Shown here one piece after another: positions 8,801-14,485 of a stretch of DNA of 46,272 bases. Positions within the stretch are counted from its first letter, which is position 1; the number at the start of each line of letters is the position of its first letter. The DNA is taken from positions 1 to 46,272 of the forward strand of contig CATZRD010000015.1 in assembly GCA_958423465.1 (NCBI GenBank). The letters run 5' to 3'. Origin of the DNA: an uncultured Oscillospiraceae bacterium (lineage in GTDB: Bacteria; Bacillota; Clostridia; Oscillospirales; Oscillospiraceae). Under the pieces are notes generated by a model that was given only the letters and a program-made list of their open reading frames with translations, was not told the DNA's origin and did not search any database. The translations under genes were made by a program, and so were the position numbers.

Positions 8801-8898
8801 TTCTCGACGACCCAGGCCACCTGGCCGATAAGGCCGAAGGTCAGCAGGGCCAGCCAGGTCCGAAGGCCCAGCCCCTTCCCGGATGTTTTCTTTCCCAT
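5857..8898 (-). CDS. MFS transporter fused to a GH2 glycoside hydrolase (two-domain protein)
   Basis: One uninterrupted 1013-residue frame. Residues about 12-424 form a major facilitator domain with twelve predicted membrane helices and the loop 2-3 motif GALSDKLGRRKR (residues 70-81). Residues about 438-1013 form a complete GH2 enzyme: the sugar-binding domain begins TPWGETLDRDHPLPEYPRPQ, then the immunoglobulin-like domain, then a TIM barrel. Acid/base Glu is at about 860 (APFNEGWG) and the nucleophile Glu at about 921 (LTEFGG). With twelve helices both ends face the cytoplasm, so the hydrolase would sit at the inner mouth of the transporter. The linker is only about 13 residues and basic (RRREGGRR). 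The start has GGGAGG eight bases upstream and its own promoter. GH2 specificity (galactosidase, glucuronidase, arabinosidase) cannot be read. The pectin context suggests a plant oligosaccharide or glycoside. Confidence 0.93.
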   Translation of the reverse strand: MGKKTSGKGLGLRTWLALLTFGLIGQVAWVVENMYFNVFLYNTITGDADKIAAMVALSAVVAAVTTLAMGALSDKLGRRKRFIVGGYLLWGLSVMAFALVSVQGLEKLMPAAAAVQTAAVIVIALDCVMTFFGSTANDAAFNAWVTDVTDDTNRGRVEAVLAVMPLIAMLVVFGALDGLTAAGRWSLFFVIVGGLTMLGGLLGQVFIREPANLKRAEGNYLANILYGLRPSVVAANPALYWSLLALAVYCASQQVYMPYLIIYIQRFLGIDNYALVLAVVLVTASIISVALGRVIDKRGKLTVALYAAPAAFIGLLLMFFARSMHAVMFCGSVMLGASMVLTACLQGLIRDHTPAGKAGQFQGIRILFQVLIPMVTGPYIGAAVIGHTGRTYVDLGVVKEVPTAEIFLFSALALALIALPLWQLRRREGGRRAALRPLFTPWGETLDRDHPLPEYPRPQLRRESYLNLNGRWRYAIRAGGGAPEEYDGAIIVPFSPESLLSGVGRQVGPEDTLWYQRTFALPEGFRKDRVLLHFGAVDQTCQVFVNGELAGEHQGGYLPFAFDITDSLSEGENTLTVAVTDRTSLSRHAYGKQSFTPGGIWYTPQSGIWQTVWLESVPENHVESLKITPLYDEKKVRFVLTAKAPDGANIVVRKDGQVIAEDWYDGTKGSLDMPVTDEHVRPWTPEDPFLYDVTVTLGEDRVDSYFAMRKFGTAEVDGKKVLALNGRPIFMNGVLDQGYWSDGLYTAPGDQALIYDIETMKDLGFNMLRKHIKIEPLRWYYHCDRLGMIVWQDLPSGGGRQSPMVTQVLPFLGIHLKDKNYRRFGREDEESRDQFVQDLYDTVDLLYNTPSLAVWAPFNEGWGQFDSLQITQLLWEEDPTRLVDHASGWHDQGGGDFKSRHVYFRPVKLRPDGDRVLALTEFGGYSMAVPGHCASEKLFGYKMYHTAGDLMEAYLRLYREEILPHMEERGLSAAVYTQLSDVEEEVNGILTYDRRLCKLDKTEVRRLNRRLRL

Positions 8899-8946
8899 GA
8901 TCGAATTTCCTCCCGGCGGCAGATTTTGGACCGCGCTGCGGCGGAG

Positions 8947-8962
8947 ATACCATATCTGGTAT
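8947..8962. repeat. Operator-like palindrome at the MFS-GH2 promoter
   Basis: ATACCA, four bases, TGGTAT: a perfect 6+6 palindrome that overlaps the -10 box and continues downstream of it. The position is that of a repressor operator. Confidence 0.5.
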
Positions 8963-8989
8963 TATACGTCCAATTCCCGCCGGGAGCAA
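8961..8989 (-). promoter_or_regulatory. Promoter of the MFS-GH2 gene
   Basis: On the minus strand TTGCTC (8984-8989), a 17-base spacer, TATAAT (8961-8966). The -10 box is perfect and the -35 weak, as expected for a regulated promoter. Confidence 0.7.
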
Positions 8990-9101
8990 GGGGCGGAGGC
9001 CCTTTCCGGGGGATTTTTGAAAAAATTTCCGCGGCATGACAGGTTTCTACAAAATCCGCCCGCTCCGCCGCCTATACTGACGACAGGGAGCGACGGAAGG
9101 C

Positions 9102-9148
9102 GAGGGTATCCGGCACCGCTCCCCAGAGTCCGCGGAAGAGATACCCTC
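9102..9148 (+). repeat. 9-bp inverted repeat upstream of the 53-residue gene
   Basis: GAGGGTATC (9102-9110) and its exact complement GATACCCTC (9140-9148) flank 29 bases. It could fold as a hairpin in the transcript leading into the small gene at 9193. A -10-like TATACT is at 9073-9078 without a convincing -35. The stretch 8899-9192 holds no other gene; it contains the MFS-GH2 promoter at its left end. Confidence 0.4.
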
Positions 9149-9192
9149 CAGCCACAGGCCGCAGACACGGCGGATAAAGAGGAGCTGTAAGC

Positions 9193-9354
9193 ATGAATTA
9201 TCAGAAGGAGTACGCGACGTTGGTTTGTCAGGTGGATCGGGTCATCTCCATCCTGGAGAAATTTTCCCCGGAGGACCCCATGGTGACCCGGGCGTCCCAG
9301 CTGCTGCTGGACGCCCTGCGGGATGCGGAGGAGCACTATATGGCCGTCGAATGA
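9193..9354 (+). CDS. Small hypothetical protein, 53 residues
   Basis: ATG with AGGAG eight bases upstream, ending in TGA. The product (MNYQKEYATL...EEHYMAVE) is acidic and predicted to be a helical hairpin with a break at FSPEDP. It is not a recognised family to me. The ASQLLLD segment recalls the SQxLD motif of Spo0E-like phosphatases, but it is out of register by one residue, so that assignment is not made. It stands alone between the MFS-GH2 promoter and kdgK and is followed by a strong hairpin. Confidence 0.6.
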   Translation: MNYQKEYATLVCQVDRVISILEKFSPEDPMVTRASQLLLDALRDAEEHYMAVE

Positions 9355-9386
9355 CTCTCCGCCGCCCCGCACCCATTTCAGCGAAA

Positions 9387-9450
9387 CCCCCCGGCGGCAC
9401 AGCCGTCGGGGGGCAAACCGTATGGTGGGAAGCGCGCGGGGCGCGCTTTT
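9387..9450. terminator. Two hairpins between the small gene and kdgK, probable bidirectional terminator
   Basis: The first hairpin pairs CCCCCCGGCGGC with GCCGTCGGGGGG across an ACA loop (9387-9413, one G-T pair) but lacks a T-run. The second pairs AAGCGCGC with GCGCGCTT across GGG (9430-9448) and is followed by TT then CTGCTTTT, a usable terminator for the plus strand. It also lies eight bases beyond the kdgK stop. Confidence 0.6.
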
Positions 9451-9456
9451 CTGCTT

Positions 9457-10485
9457 TTACCGCTGGATGCGGCCGGAGCCGTCGCCGCCGGAGAGCTTCT
9501 CCACCTCCGCCACGGTGACCATGTTGTAGTCCCCCTCGATGGAGTGCTTCAGGGCGGAGGCCGCTACGGCGAACTCCACCGCGTCCTGGGTGCTCTTTCC
9601 CGTCAGCAGGGAGTAGATCAGGCCGCCGCCAAAGCTGTCGCCGCCGCCTACCCGGTCGATGATGTGCAGGTCGTACTTCCTGGAGAAGCAGTACTCGCCG
9701 CTCTTCACGTCGTAGAGCATGGCGGACCAGCCGTTGTCAAAGGCGCTGTGGCTCTCCCGCAGGGTAATGGCCACCTTCTCAAAGCCGAATTTGTCCGCCA
9801 GCTGCCGGGCCACGGACTTGTAGCCCTCCCGGTTCAGCTCTCCGGCGGTGATGTCCGTGGCCTCCGCCTCGATGCCGAACACGTCCTTGGCGTCCTCCTC
9901 GTTGGAGATGCACACGTCCACGTACTGGCACAGGTCGGTCATGGCCTCCCGGGCCTGCTGCCGGGTCCACAGCTTGCCCCGGTAATTCAGGTCGCAGGAG
10001 ATCTTGAGGCCGTGGGCCTTGGCCGCCCTGCAGGCCTCCCTGCAGATCTCCACCAGCTCCCCGCCCAGGGCCGGGGTGATGCCGGTGAAGTGGAACCAGT
10101 CCGCGCCGTCGAAGATGGCGTCCCAGTCGAAATCCTCCGGCCTGGCCTCCGCGATGGCGGAGTGGGCCCGGTCGTAGATGCATACGCTGCCCCGCTGGGA
10201 GGCGCCCTTCTCGTTGTAGTAGATGCCTACCCGGTCGCCGCCCCGGACGATCTTGGAGGTGTCCACGCCGTAGCGGCGGAGGGAATTCACCGCCGCCTGA
10301 CCGATGGCGTGGGCGGGCAGCTTGGTAACGTAGGCGGCGTCCAGACCGTAATTTGCCAGGGAAACGGCCACGTTGGCCTCCCCGCCGCCGAAGCTGAACT
10401 CCAGGTGGTCCGCCTGGACAAAGCGCTCGTAGTTGTAGGGCTGGAGCCGGACCATCAGCTCCCCGAAGGTGACGACTTTAGCCAT
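9457..10485 (-). CDS. kdgK: 2-keto-3-deoxygluconate kinase (PfkB family)
   Basis: A 342-residue sugar kinase that phosphorylates 2-keto-3-deoxygluconate to KDPG in the cytoplasm. It has the PfkB N-terminal GGGEANVAVSLANYG motif and the C-terminal signature DRVGGGDSFGGG carrying the catalytic Asp. The start ATGGCTAA overlaps the end of kdgA by eight bases, and AAGGAGG lies inside the kdgA coding end, so the two are coupled. It is the last gene of the FAH-kdgA-kdgK operon. The neighbours make the KDG assignment strong, although PfkB kinases alone are hard to tell apart. Confidence 0.92.
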   Translation of the reverse strand: MAKVVTFGELMVRLQPYNYERFVQADHLEFSFGGGEANVAVSLANYGLDAAYVTKLPAHAIGQAAVNSLRRYGVDTSKIVRGGDRVGIYYNEKGASQRGSVCIYDRAHSAIAEARPEDFDWDAIFDGADWFHFTGITPALGGELVEICREACRAAKAHGLKISCDLNYRGKLWTRQQAREAMTDLCQYVDVCISNEEDAKDVFGIEAEATDITAGELNREGYKSVARQLADKFGFEKVAITLRESHSAFDNGWSAMLYDVKSGEYCFSRKYDLHIIDRVGGGDSFGGGLIYSLLTGKSTQDAVEFAVAASALKHSIEGDYNMVTVAEVEKLSGGDGSGRIQR

Positions 10486-11125
10486 TGCCTCTGGCCTCCT
10501 TTACGATCTCCACGGACTTCTGGCACAGCGCCTCGATCTCGTCCCACTTCTGGTTGTCGATGAGGTCGGCGGTGACCATGTAGCTGCCGCCGCAGGCGGC
10601 GATCACCGGGCAGGACAGGTACTCTTTCAGGTTCTCCAGGCTCACGCCGCCGGTGGGCATGACCTTGAACATGGGGAAGGGGGCGCTCATGGCCTTGATC
10701 TTGGCCAGGCCCCCGGACTGCTCGGCGGGAAAGAACTTCAGCACCTCCAGACCCAGCTTATAGGCCGTGTGGTAGTCGCTGGGGGTGGTGCAGCCGGGAT
10801 AGACGGGGACGCCCCTGGACTGGCAGTACTTCACCAGCTCCGCGTCCATGCCGGGGGTGACGATGAATTTCGCCCCGGCGGCCAGGGCCTCGTCCACCTG
10901 CGCCTCGGTGAGAACGGTGCCCGCCCCCACCAGCAGCTCCGGGCAGGTCTCGCTCATGATTCGGATGGCCTGGGCGGCTCCCGCCGCCCGGAAGGTCACC
11001 TCCGCCACCGGGACCCCGCCCTTTACCAGGGTCCGGGCCAGGGGGGCGGCGTCCCGCTCCGGGTGGTTCAGCTTGATGACGGGCACCACGCCCACCGATG
11101 CGATGCGTTCTGAGATCGCGTTCAT
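10478..11125 (-). CDS. kdgA: KDPG/KHG aldolase
   Basis: A 215-residue class I aldolase that splits KDPG into pyruvate and glyceraldehyde-3-phosphate. The Schiff-base Lys is in LKFFPAE, the catalytic Glu in VAEVTFR, and the phosphate loop in MPTGGV. The frame continues upstream to 11221, but the start at MNAISERIA has AGGAGG eight bases before it. It is preceded by the FAH-family gene with a 40-base gap and overlaps kdgK. Also called eda in other organisms. Confidence 0.94.
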   Translation of the reverse strand: MNAISERIASVGVVPVIKLNHPERDAAPLARTLVKGGVPVAEVTFRAAGAAQAIRIMSETCPELLVGAGTVLTEAQVDEALAAGAKFIVTPGMDAELVKYCQSRGVPVYPGCTTPSDYHTAYKLGLEVLKFFPAEQSGGLAKIKAMSAPFPMFKVMPTGGVSLENLKEYLSCPVIAACGGSYMVTADLIDNQKWDEIEALCQKSVEIVKEARGNG

Positions 11126-11165
11126 AGTAAGATCCTCCTTCAAAAGGCGGCCGGCCCGGGGGCCG

Positions 11166-12050
11166 TTACCGTATAATATTTCTGAGAATACCGATGCGCT
11201 GGATCTCGCACTCCACCACATCGCCGGCCTGCAGGAAGCGGGGGCGGTCCATCCCCATGGCCACCCCGGCGGGGGTCCCGGTGGCCAGAATGGTCCCGGC
11301 CTCCAGGGTCATCCCCCGGGACAGCTCCGCCAGGATCTCGCCCACGCCGAAGATCATGTCCCGGGTATTGCCCCGCTGCCGCGTCTGTCCGTTCACCCGG
11401 CTGGTCAGATCCAGGGCAGGAGGGAAGGGGATCTCGTCCGCCGTGACGATCCACGGGCCCATGGGGGCAAACCCGTCCAGGCTCTTGCCCCGGAACCACT
11501 GCTGATGGGCCTTCTGCATGGTGCGGGCGCTGAGGTCGTTAAAGACGGTGTAGCCAAAGACGTATCCGGCGGCGTCCTCCCGCCGGACGTTCACGGCGTC
11601 CCGGCCCAGAATGACCCCCAGCTCCACCTCGTAGTCCAGATCCTCCACCAGCTCCAGATGGCCGTCGATGTCCGCGTCCGGTCCGGGGGACCAGGCCGCG
11701 CGCTTGGAGAAATAGGCCGCGTGCCGGGGGCGGCTGGCGGGATCGTCCCGGGTGAACTCCCGGGCGTGGGCGTCGTAGTTGAGGCCCAGGCAGATCACGT
11801 CCCGGGCAGGGCGGGGAATGGGGGCCAGCAGCCGGACCGCGTCCAGGGGAACGGTCTCCGCGCCGGGGCAGCCGGCCTCCCAGCGCTCCCGAAGGGCGGC
11901 AAAGCGCCCGTCCTCCCCCAGATAGCGGATGGCCTCGGTCATCTCCCGGCAGGGGACTCCCAGCGCCGGCAGGGCGGCGACGGCGGTCATGTCCGGCGTC
12001 ACCGCGCCCACGGCCTCCATCCCCTCATATACATAGGTGACCAGCTTCAT
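11166..12050 (-). CDS. Fumarylacetoacetate hydrolase (FAH) family protein
   Basis: A 294-residue protein with the FAH fold in its C-terminal two thirds. The divalent metal ligands are visible in EVELGVILGRD and TVFNDLSARTMQ, and the active-site loop in ATGTPAGVAMGM. Family members cleave or decarboxylate acylpyruvates or hydrolyse diketo-deoxy sugar acids. It is the promoter-proximal gene of the operon with kdgA and kdgK. The textbook KDG route needs no such enzyme. It may act on a 2,4-diketo-3-deoxy acid from rhamnose or fucose, or on a by-product of the uronate pathway. The first about 60 residues are the variable N-terminal domain of the family. Confidence 0.88.
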   Translation of the reverse strand: MKLVTYVYEGMEAVGAVTPDMTAVAALPALGVPCREMTEAIRYLGEDGRFAALRERWEAGCPGAETVPLDAVRLLAPIPRPARDVICLGLNYDAHAREFTRDDPASRPRHAAYFSKRAAWSPGPDADIDGHLELVEDLDYEVELGVILGRDAVNVRREDAAGYVFGYTVFNDLSARTMQKAHQQWFRGKSLDGFAPMGPWIVTADEIPFPPALDLTSRVNGQTRQRGNTRDMIFGVGEILAELSRGMTLEAGTILATGTPAGVAMGMDRPRFLQAGDVVECEIQRIGILRNIIR

Positions 12051-12083
12051 CGCCTGTCACGTCTCCTTCCCTCTGTCTGTCAG

Positions 12084-12112
12084 CGCCGGGGGGCATATCC
12101 GGTCCCCCGGCG
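12084..12112 (-). other. Leader hairpin in the FAH-kdgA-kdgK transcript
   Basis: CGCCGGGGG pairs with CCCCCGGCG across an 11-base loop. It lies between the promoter and the ribosome binding site of the FAH gene, so it is transcribed in the 5' leader. No T-run follows. Confidence 0.5.
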
Positions 12113-12125
12113 GGCCGCAGCTTAC

Positions 12126-12156
12126 ATTATACGTCTATTTGACCGCTTTTGTCAAA
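12126..12156 (-). promoter_or_regulatory. Strong promoter and operator of the FAH-kdgA-kdgK operon
   Basis: On the minus strand TTGACA (12150-12155), 18 bases, TATAAT (12126-12131): both boxes are perfect. An inverted repeat TTTGAC-N7-GTCAAA (12138-12156) covers the -35 and most of the spacer, as a repressor site would. The same TCTATTTGACC string recurs upstream of oppA at 37542-37552. Confidence 0.8.
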
Positions 12157-12212
12157 CGATCTTCCCGGCCGCAGGCCCAGGGAGGACCTGCGCGCCGCTT
12201 CTGAAACGGAAC

Positions 12213-13013
12213 TCAGGGCTGCTTGCCGATATAGGCCAGGATGCCGCCGTCCACATAGAGCACATGGCCGTTGACGAAGTTGGAGGCGTCGGAGGCCAGG
12301 AACACGGCGGGCCCCACCAGATCGTCGGTGGTGCCCCAGCGGCCGGCGGGGGTCTTGGAGACGATGAACTGGTCGAAGGGGTGGCGGCTGCCGTCGGGCT
12401 GGGTCTCCCGGAGCACCGCGTTCTGGGAGGTGGCGATATAGCCGGGGCCGATGCCGTTGCACTGGATGTTGGCCCCGCCGTACTCGGAGCAGATGTTCCG
12501 GGTCAGCATCTTCAATCCGCCCTTGGCGGCGGCGTAGGCGGAGACGGTCTCCCGGCCCAGCTCGCTCATCATGGAGCAGATGTTGATGATCTTGCCGTGG
12601 CCCTTCCGGATCATGCCGGGGATCACGGCCTTGGCGCAGATGAAGGGGGCGATGAGGTCCACGTCGATGACCTTGGTGAAGTCCTCCACGCTGGTCTCGG
12701 TCATGGGGATGCGCTTGATGATCCCGGCGTTGTTCACCAGGATATCGATGACGCCTACCTCCTGCTCGATCCGGGCCACCAGGTCCTGGACGGCCTTTTC
12801 GTCCGTCACGTCGGCCACATAGCCGTGGACGGCCACGCCCTCTTTGGCGTAGGCCTCCACGCCCCGCTGGCGGCTGGCCTCGTTGGAGCAGTTGAAGCAG
12901 ACGGCGGCCCCGGCCCGGGCCAGGCCCACGCCCAGGGCGAAGCCGATGGAGTGGGCGCCTCCGGTGACCAGGGCGACCCGGCCATCCAGGCGGAAGGATT
13001 CATTGGTAAACAT
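12213..13013 (-). CDS. kduD: 2-deoxy-D-gluconate 3-dehydrogenase / SDR oxidoreductase (KduD-like)
   Basis: A 266-residue short-chain dehydrogenase. It has the cofactor loop TGGAHSIG near the N-terminus, NNAG, and the catalytic YxxxK in SAYAAAKGG. The tail NGHVLYVDGGILAYIGKQP is typical of the gut-bacterial subgroup often labelled gluconate 5-dehydrogenase that serves as KduD. It would reduce 3-deoxy-D-glycero-2,5-hexodiulosonate, the product of KduI, to 2-keto-3-deoxygluconate. It is divergent from the GH27 gene and separated from the next operon by a promoter, so it is its own unit. A role on rhamnose-derived acids with the neighbouring FAH protein cannot be excluded. Confidence 0.87.
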   Translation of the reverse strand: MFTNESFRLDGRVALVTGGAHSIGFALGVGLARAGAAVCFNCSNEASRQRGVEAYAKEGVAVHGYVADVTDEKAVQDLVARIEQEVGVIDILVNNAGIIKRIPMTETSVEDFTKVIDVDLIAPFICAKAVIPGMIRKGHGKIINICSMMSELGRETVSAYAAAKGGLKMLTRNICSEYGGANIQCNGIGPGYIATSQNAVLRETQPDGSRHPFDQFIVSKTPAGRWGTTDDLVGPAVFLASDASNFVNGHVLYVDGGILAYIGKQP

Positions 13014-13065
13014 AGGAACTTCCTCGCTTTCTTTTCAAAAATGGTAGCAGCGCGCCGGGGAACGC

Positions 13066-13094
13066 TTGCGCCCGGCGGCGGGGCATGGTATAGT
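13066..13094 (+). promoter_or_regulatory. Promoter of the GH27 gene
   Basis: TTGCGC (13066-13071), 17 bases, TATAGT (13089-13094). A perfect hairpin (GGTCCGGC, GCC, GCCGGACC at 13104-13122) follows in the leader just before the ribosome binding site. No clear opposite promoter for kduD was found in the same gap. Confidence 0.6.
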
Positions 13095-13150
13095 AGCTTT
13101 GCAGGTCCGGCGCCGCCGGACCGAACCGAACAAAGGAGTGTGACCCATCG

Positions 13151-14422
13151 ATGATCGCGCTGACAGCGCCCATGGGCTGGAACAGCTGGGACTGCTACGG
13201 TCCCTCGGTGACGGAGGAGACCGTGCGGAAAAACGCCCGCTATATGGCGGAGCATCTGAAGCCCTGCGGCTGGGAATACATCGTGGTGGATATCCAGTGG
13301 TATGAGCCCGCGGCCAGCGTCCACGCCTACCACCCCTTCGCCGAACTCTGCATGGACGGGTACAGCCGGCTGATCCCGGCGGAGAACCGATTCCCCTCCT
13401 CGGCGGGGGGAAGGGGCTTCGCCCCGCTGGCGGACTACGTCCACTCCCTGGGGCTGAAGTTCGGCATCCACATCATGCGGGGCATCCCCCGGCAGGCGGT
13501 CCACCGGAACACGCCGCTGCTGGGCACGGACCGCACCGCCCGTCAGATCGCCAGAAGCGACAGCATCTGTCATTGGAACACGGACATGTACGGGGTGGAC
13601 CCGGAGAAGGAGGGGGCCGGGGCCTACTACGACAGCCTCTTCGCCCTGTACGCCTCCTGGGGGGTGGACTTCGTCAAGTGCGACGACATCTGCCGGGAGC
13701 TGCCGGACGCGGAGGGCGAGCTGGCGCTCCTGCGGCGGGCCATGGACCGCTGCGGCCGGGAGATGGTCCTGAGCCTCTCCCCCGGCCCCGCCCTGCTGGA
13801 GAAGGCGGAGCTATACAAGCAGGTCTGCCAGATGTGGCGGATCACCGACGACTTCTGGGACCGGTGGGAGCTGCTGTACGCCATGTTTGAGCGGGCGGAG
13901 AAGTGGTGCGTCCACGCCGGCCCCGGCCACTGGCCCGACGCCGATATGCTGCCGGTGGGGCCGCTGCGGCTCAACGACGGTCCCGACGGCTGGACCCGGT
14001 TCACCCCGGATGAGCAGATCACTATGATGACCCTGTGGAGCATCTTCCGCTCCCCTCTGATGATCGGCGGCGAGATGACCGGCTTCGACCGGTTCACCCT
14101 GGACCTTCTTACCAACGAGGGGATCCTGGGGATGCACCGGAATGCCCGCCACGCCCATCCTCTCTGGCGCAGGACCGTGGGCGGCAGCGAGTACGCCGTG
14201 TGGGCGGCCGGCGGCGGGGAGGGCGAGACCTACGCGGCGCTGTTCAACCTGGGGGAGCGCCGGGGACGAATCTCCGTCGGCCTGGAGGAGCTGGGCGCCG
14301 CCGGCCCGGCTCCCGTCACCGAGCTGTGGAGCGGGGAGACCTGGGCGGCGCTTTCCTCCATCGAGGCGGAGCTGCCGCCCCACGGGGCCAGAGCCTATCG
14401 AATCGCTCCCGCCCGCGGGTAG
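13151..14422 (+). CDS. GH27-family glycoside hydrolase (alpha-galactosidase-like)
   Basis: A 423-residue TIM-barrel enzyme beginning with the GH27 hallmark TAPMGWNSWDCYG, followed by a C-terminal beta-sandwich. The likely nucleophile is Asp178 in VKCDDIC and the acid/base Asp near 233-234 in WRITDDFWD. GH27 enzymes remove alpha-galactose or beta-L-arabinopyranose with retention. No signal peptide, so it acts in the cytoplasm. The active-site segment VKCDD differs from the usual KYDNC of plant and animal enzymes, placing it in a divergent bacterial branch with uncertain substrate. The ribosome binding site AAAGGAG is about 12 bases from the ATG, rather far. Transcribed alone and ended by a strong terminator. 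Confidence 0.85.
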   Translation: MIALTAPMGWNSWDCYGPSVTEETVRKNARYMAEHLKPCGWEYIVVDIQWYEPAASVHAYHPFAELCMDGYSRLIPAENRFPSSAGGRGFAPLADYVHSLGLKFGIHIMRGIPRQAVHRNTPLLGTDRTARQIARSDSICHWNTDMYGVDPEKEGAGAYYDSLFALYASWGVDFVKCDDICRELPDAEGELALLRRAMDRCGREMVLSLSPGPALLEKAELYKQVCQMWRITDDFWDRWELLYAMFERAEKWCVHAGPGHWPDADMLPVGPLRLNDGPDGWTRFTPDEQITMMTLWSIFRSPLMIGGEMTGFDRFTLDLLTNEGILGMHRNARHAHPLWRRTVGGSEYAVWAAGGGEGETYAALFNLGERRGRISVGLEELGAAGPAPVTELWSGETWAALSSIEAELPPHGARAYRIAPARG

Positions 14423-14447
14423 GACCCCCTTTCCCGCTTCCGCCGGA

Positions 14448-14485
14448 CTTCCCGGCCCCCGATGGGGGGCCGGGAAGCGTTTTTT
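14448..14485 (+). terminator. Rho-independent terminator of the GH27 gene
   Basis: CTTCCCGGCCCC pairs with GGGGCCGGGAAG, followed by CGTTTTTT. The T-run touches the stop codon of the convergent GH51 gene. Confidence 0.85.

Noticed and set aside
9193..9354. Spo0E-like aspartyl phosphatase
   Set aside because: The SQxLD motif is not in register (ASQLLLD) and the rest of the family pattern is weak.
12157..12212. Terminator of kduD
   Set aside because: A GC-rich partial hairpin (GCAGG with CCTGC) is present, but there is no T-run, so it was not listed.
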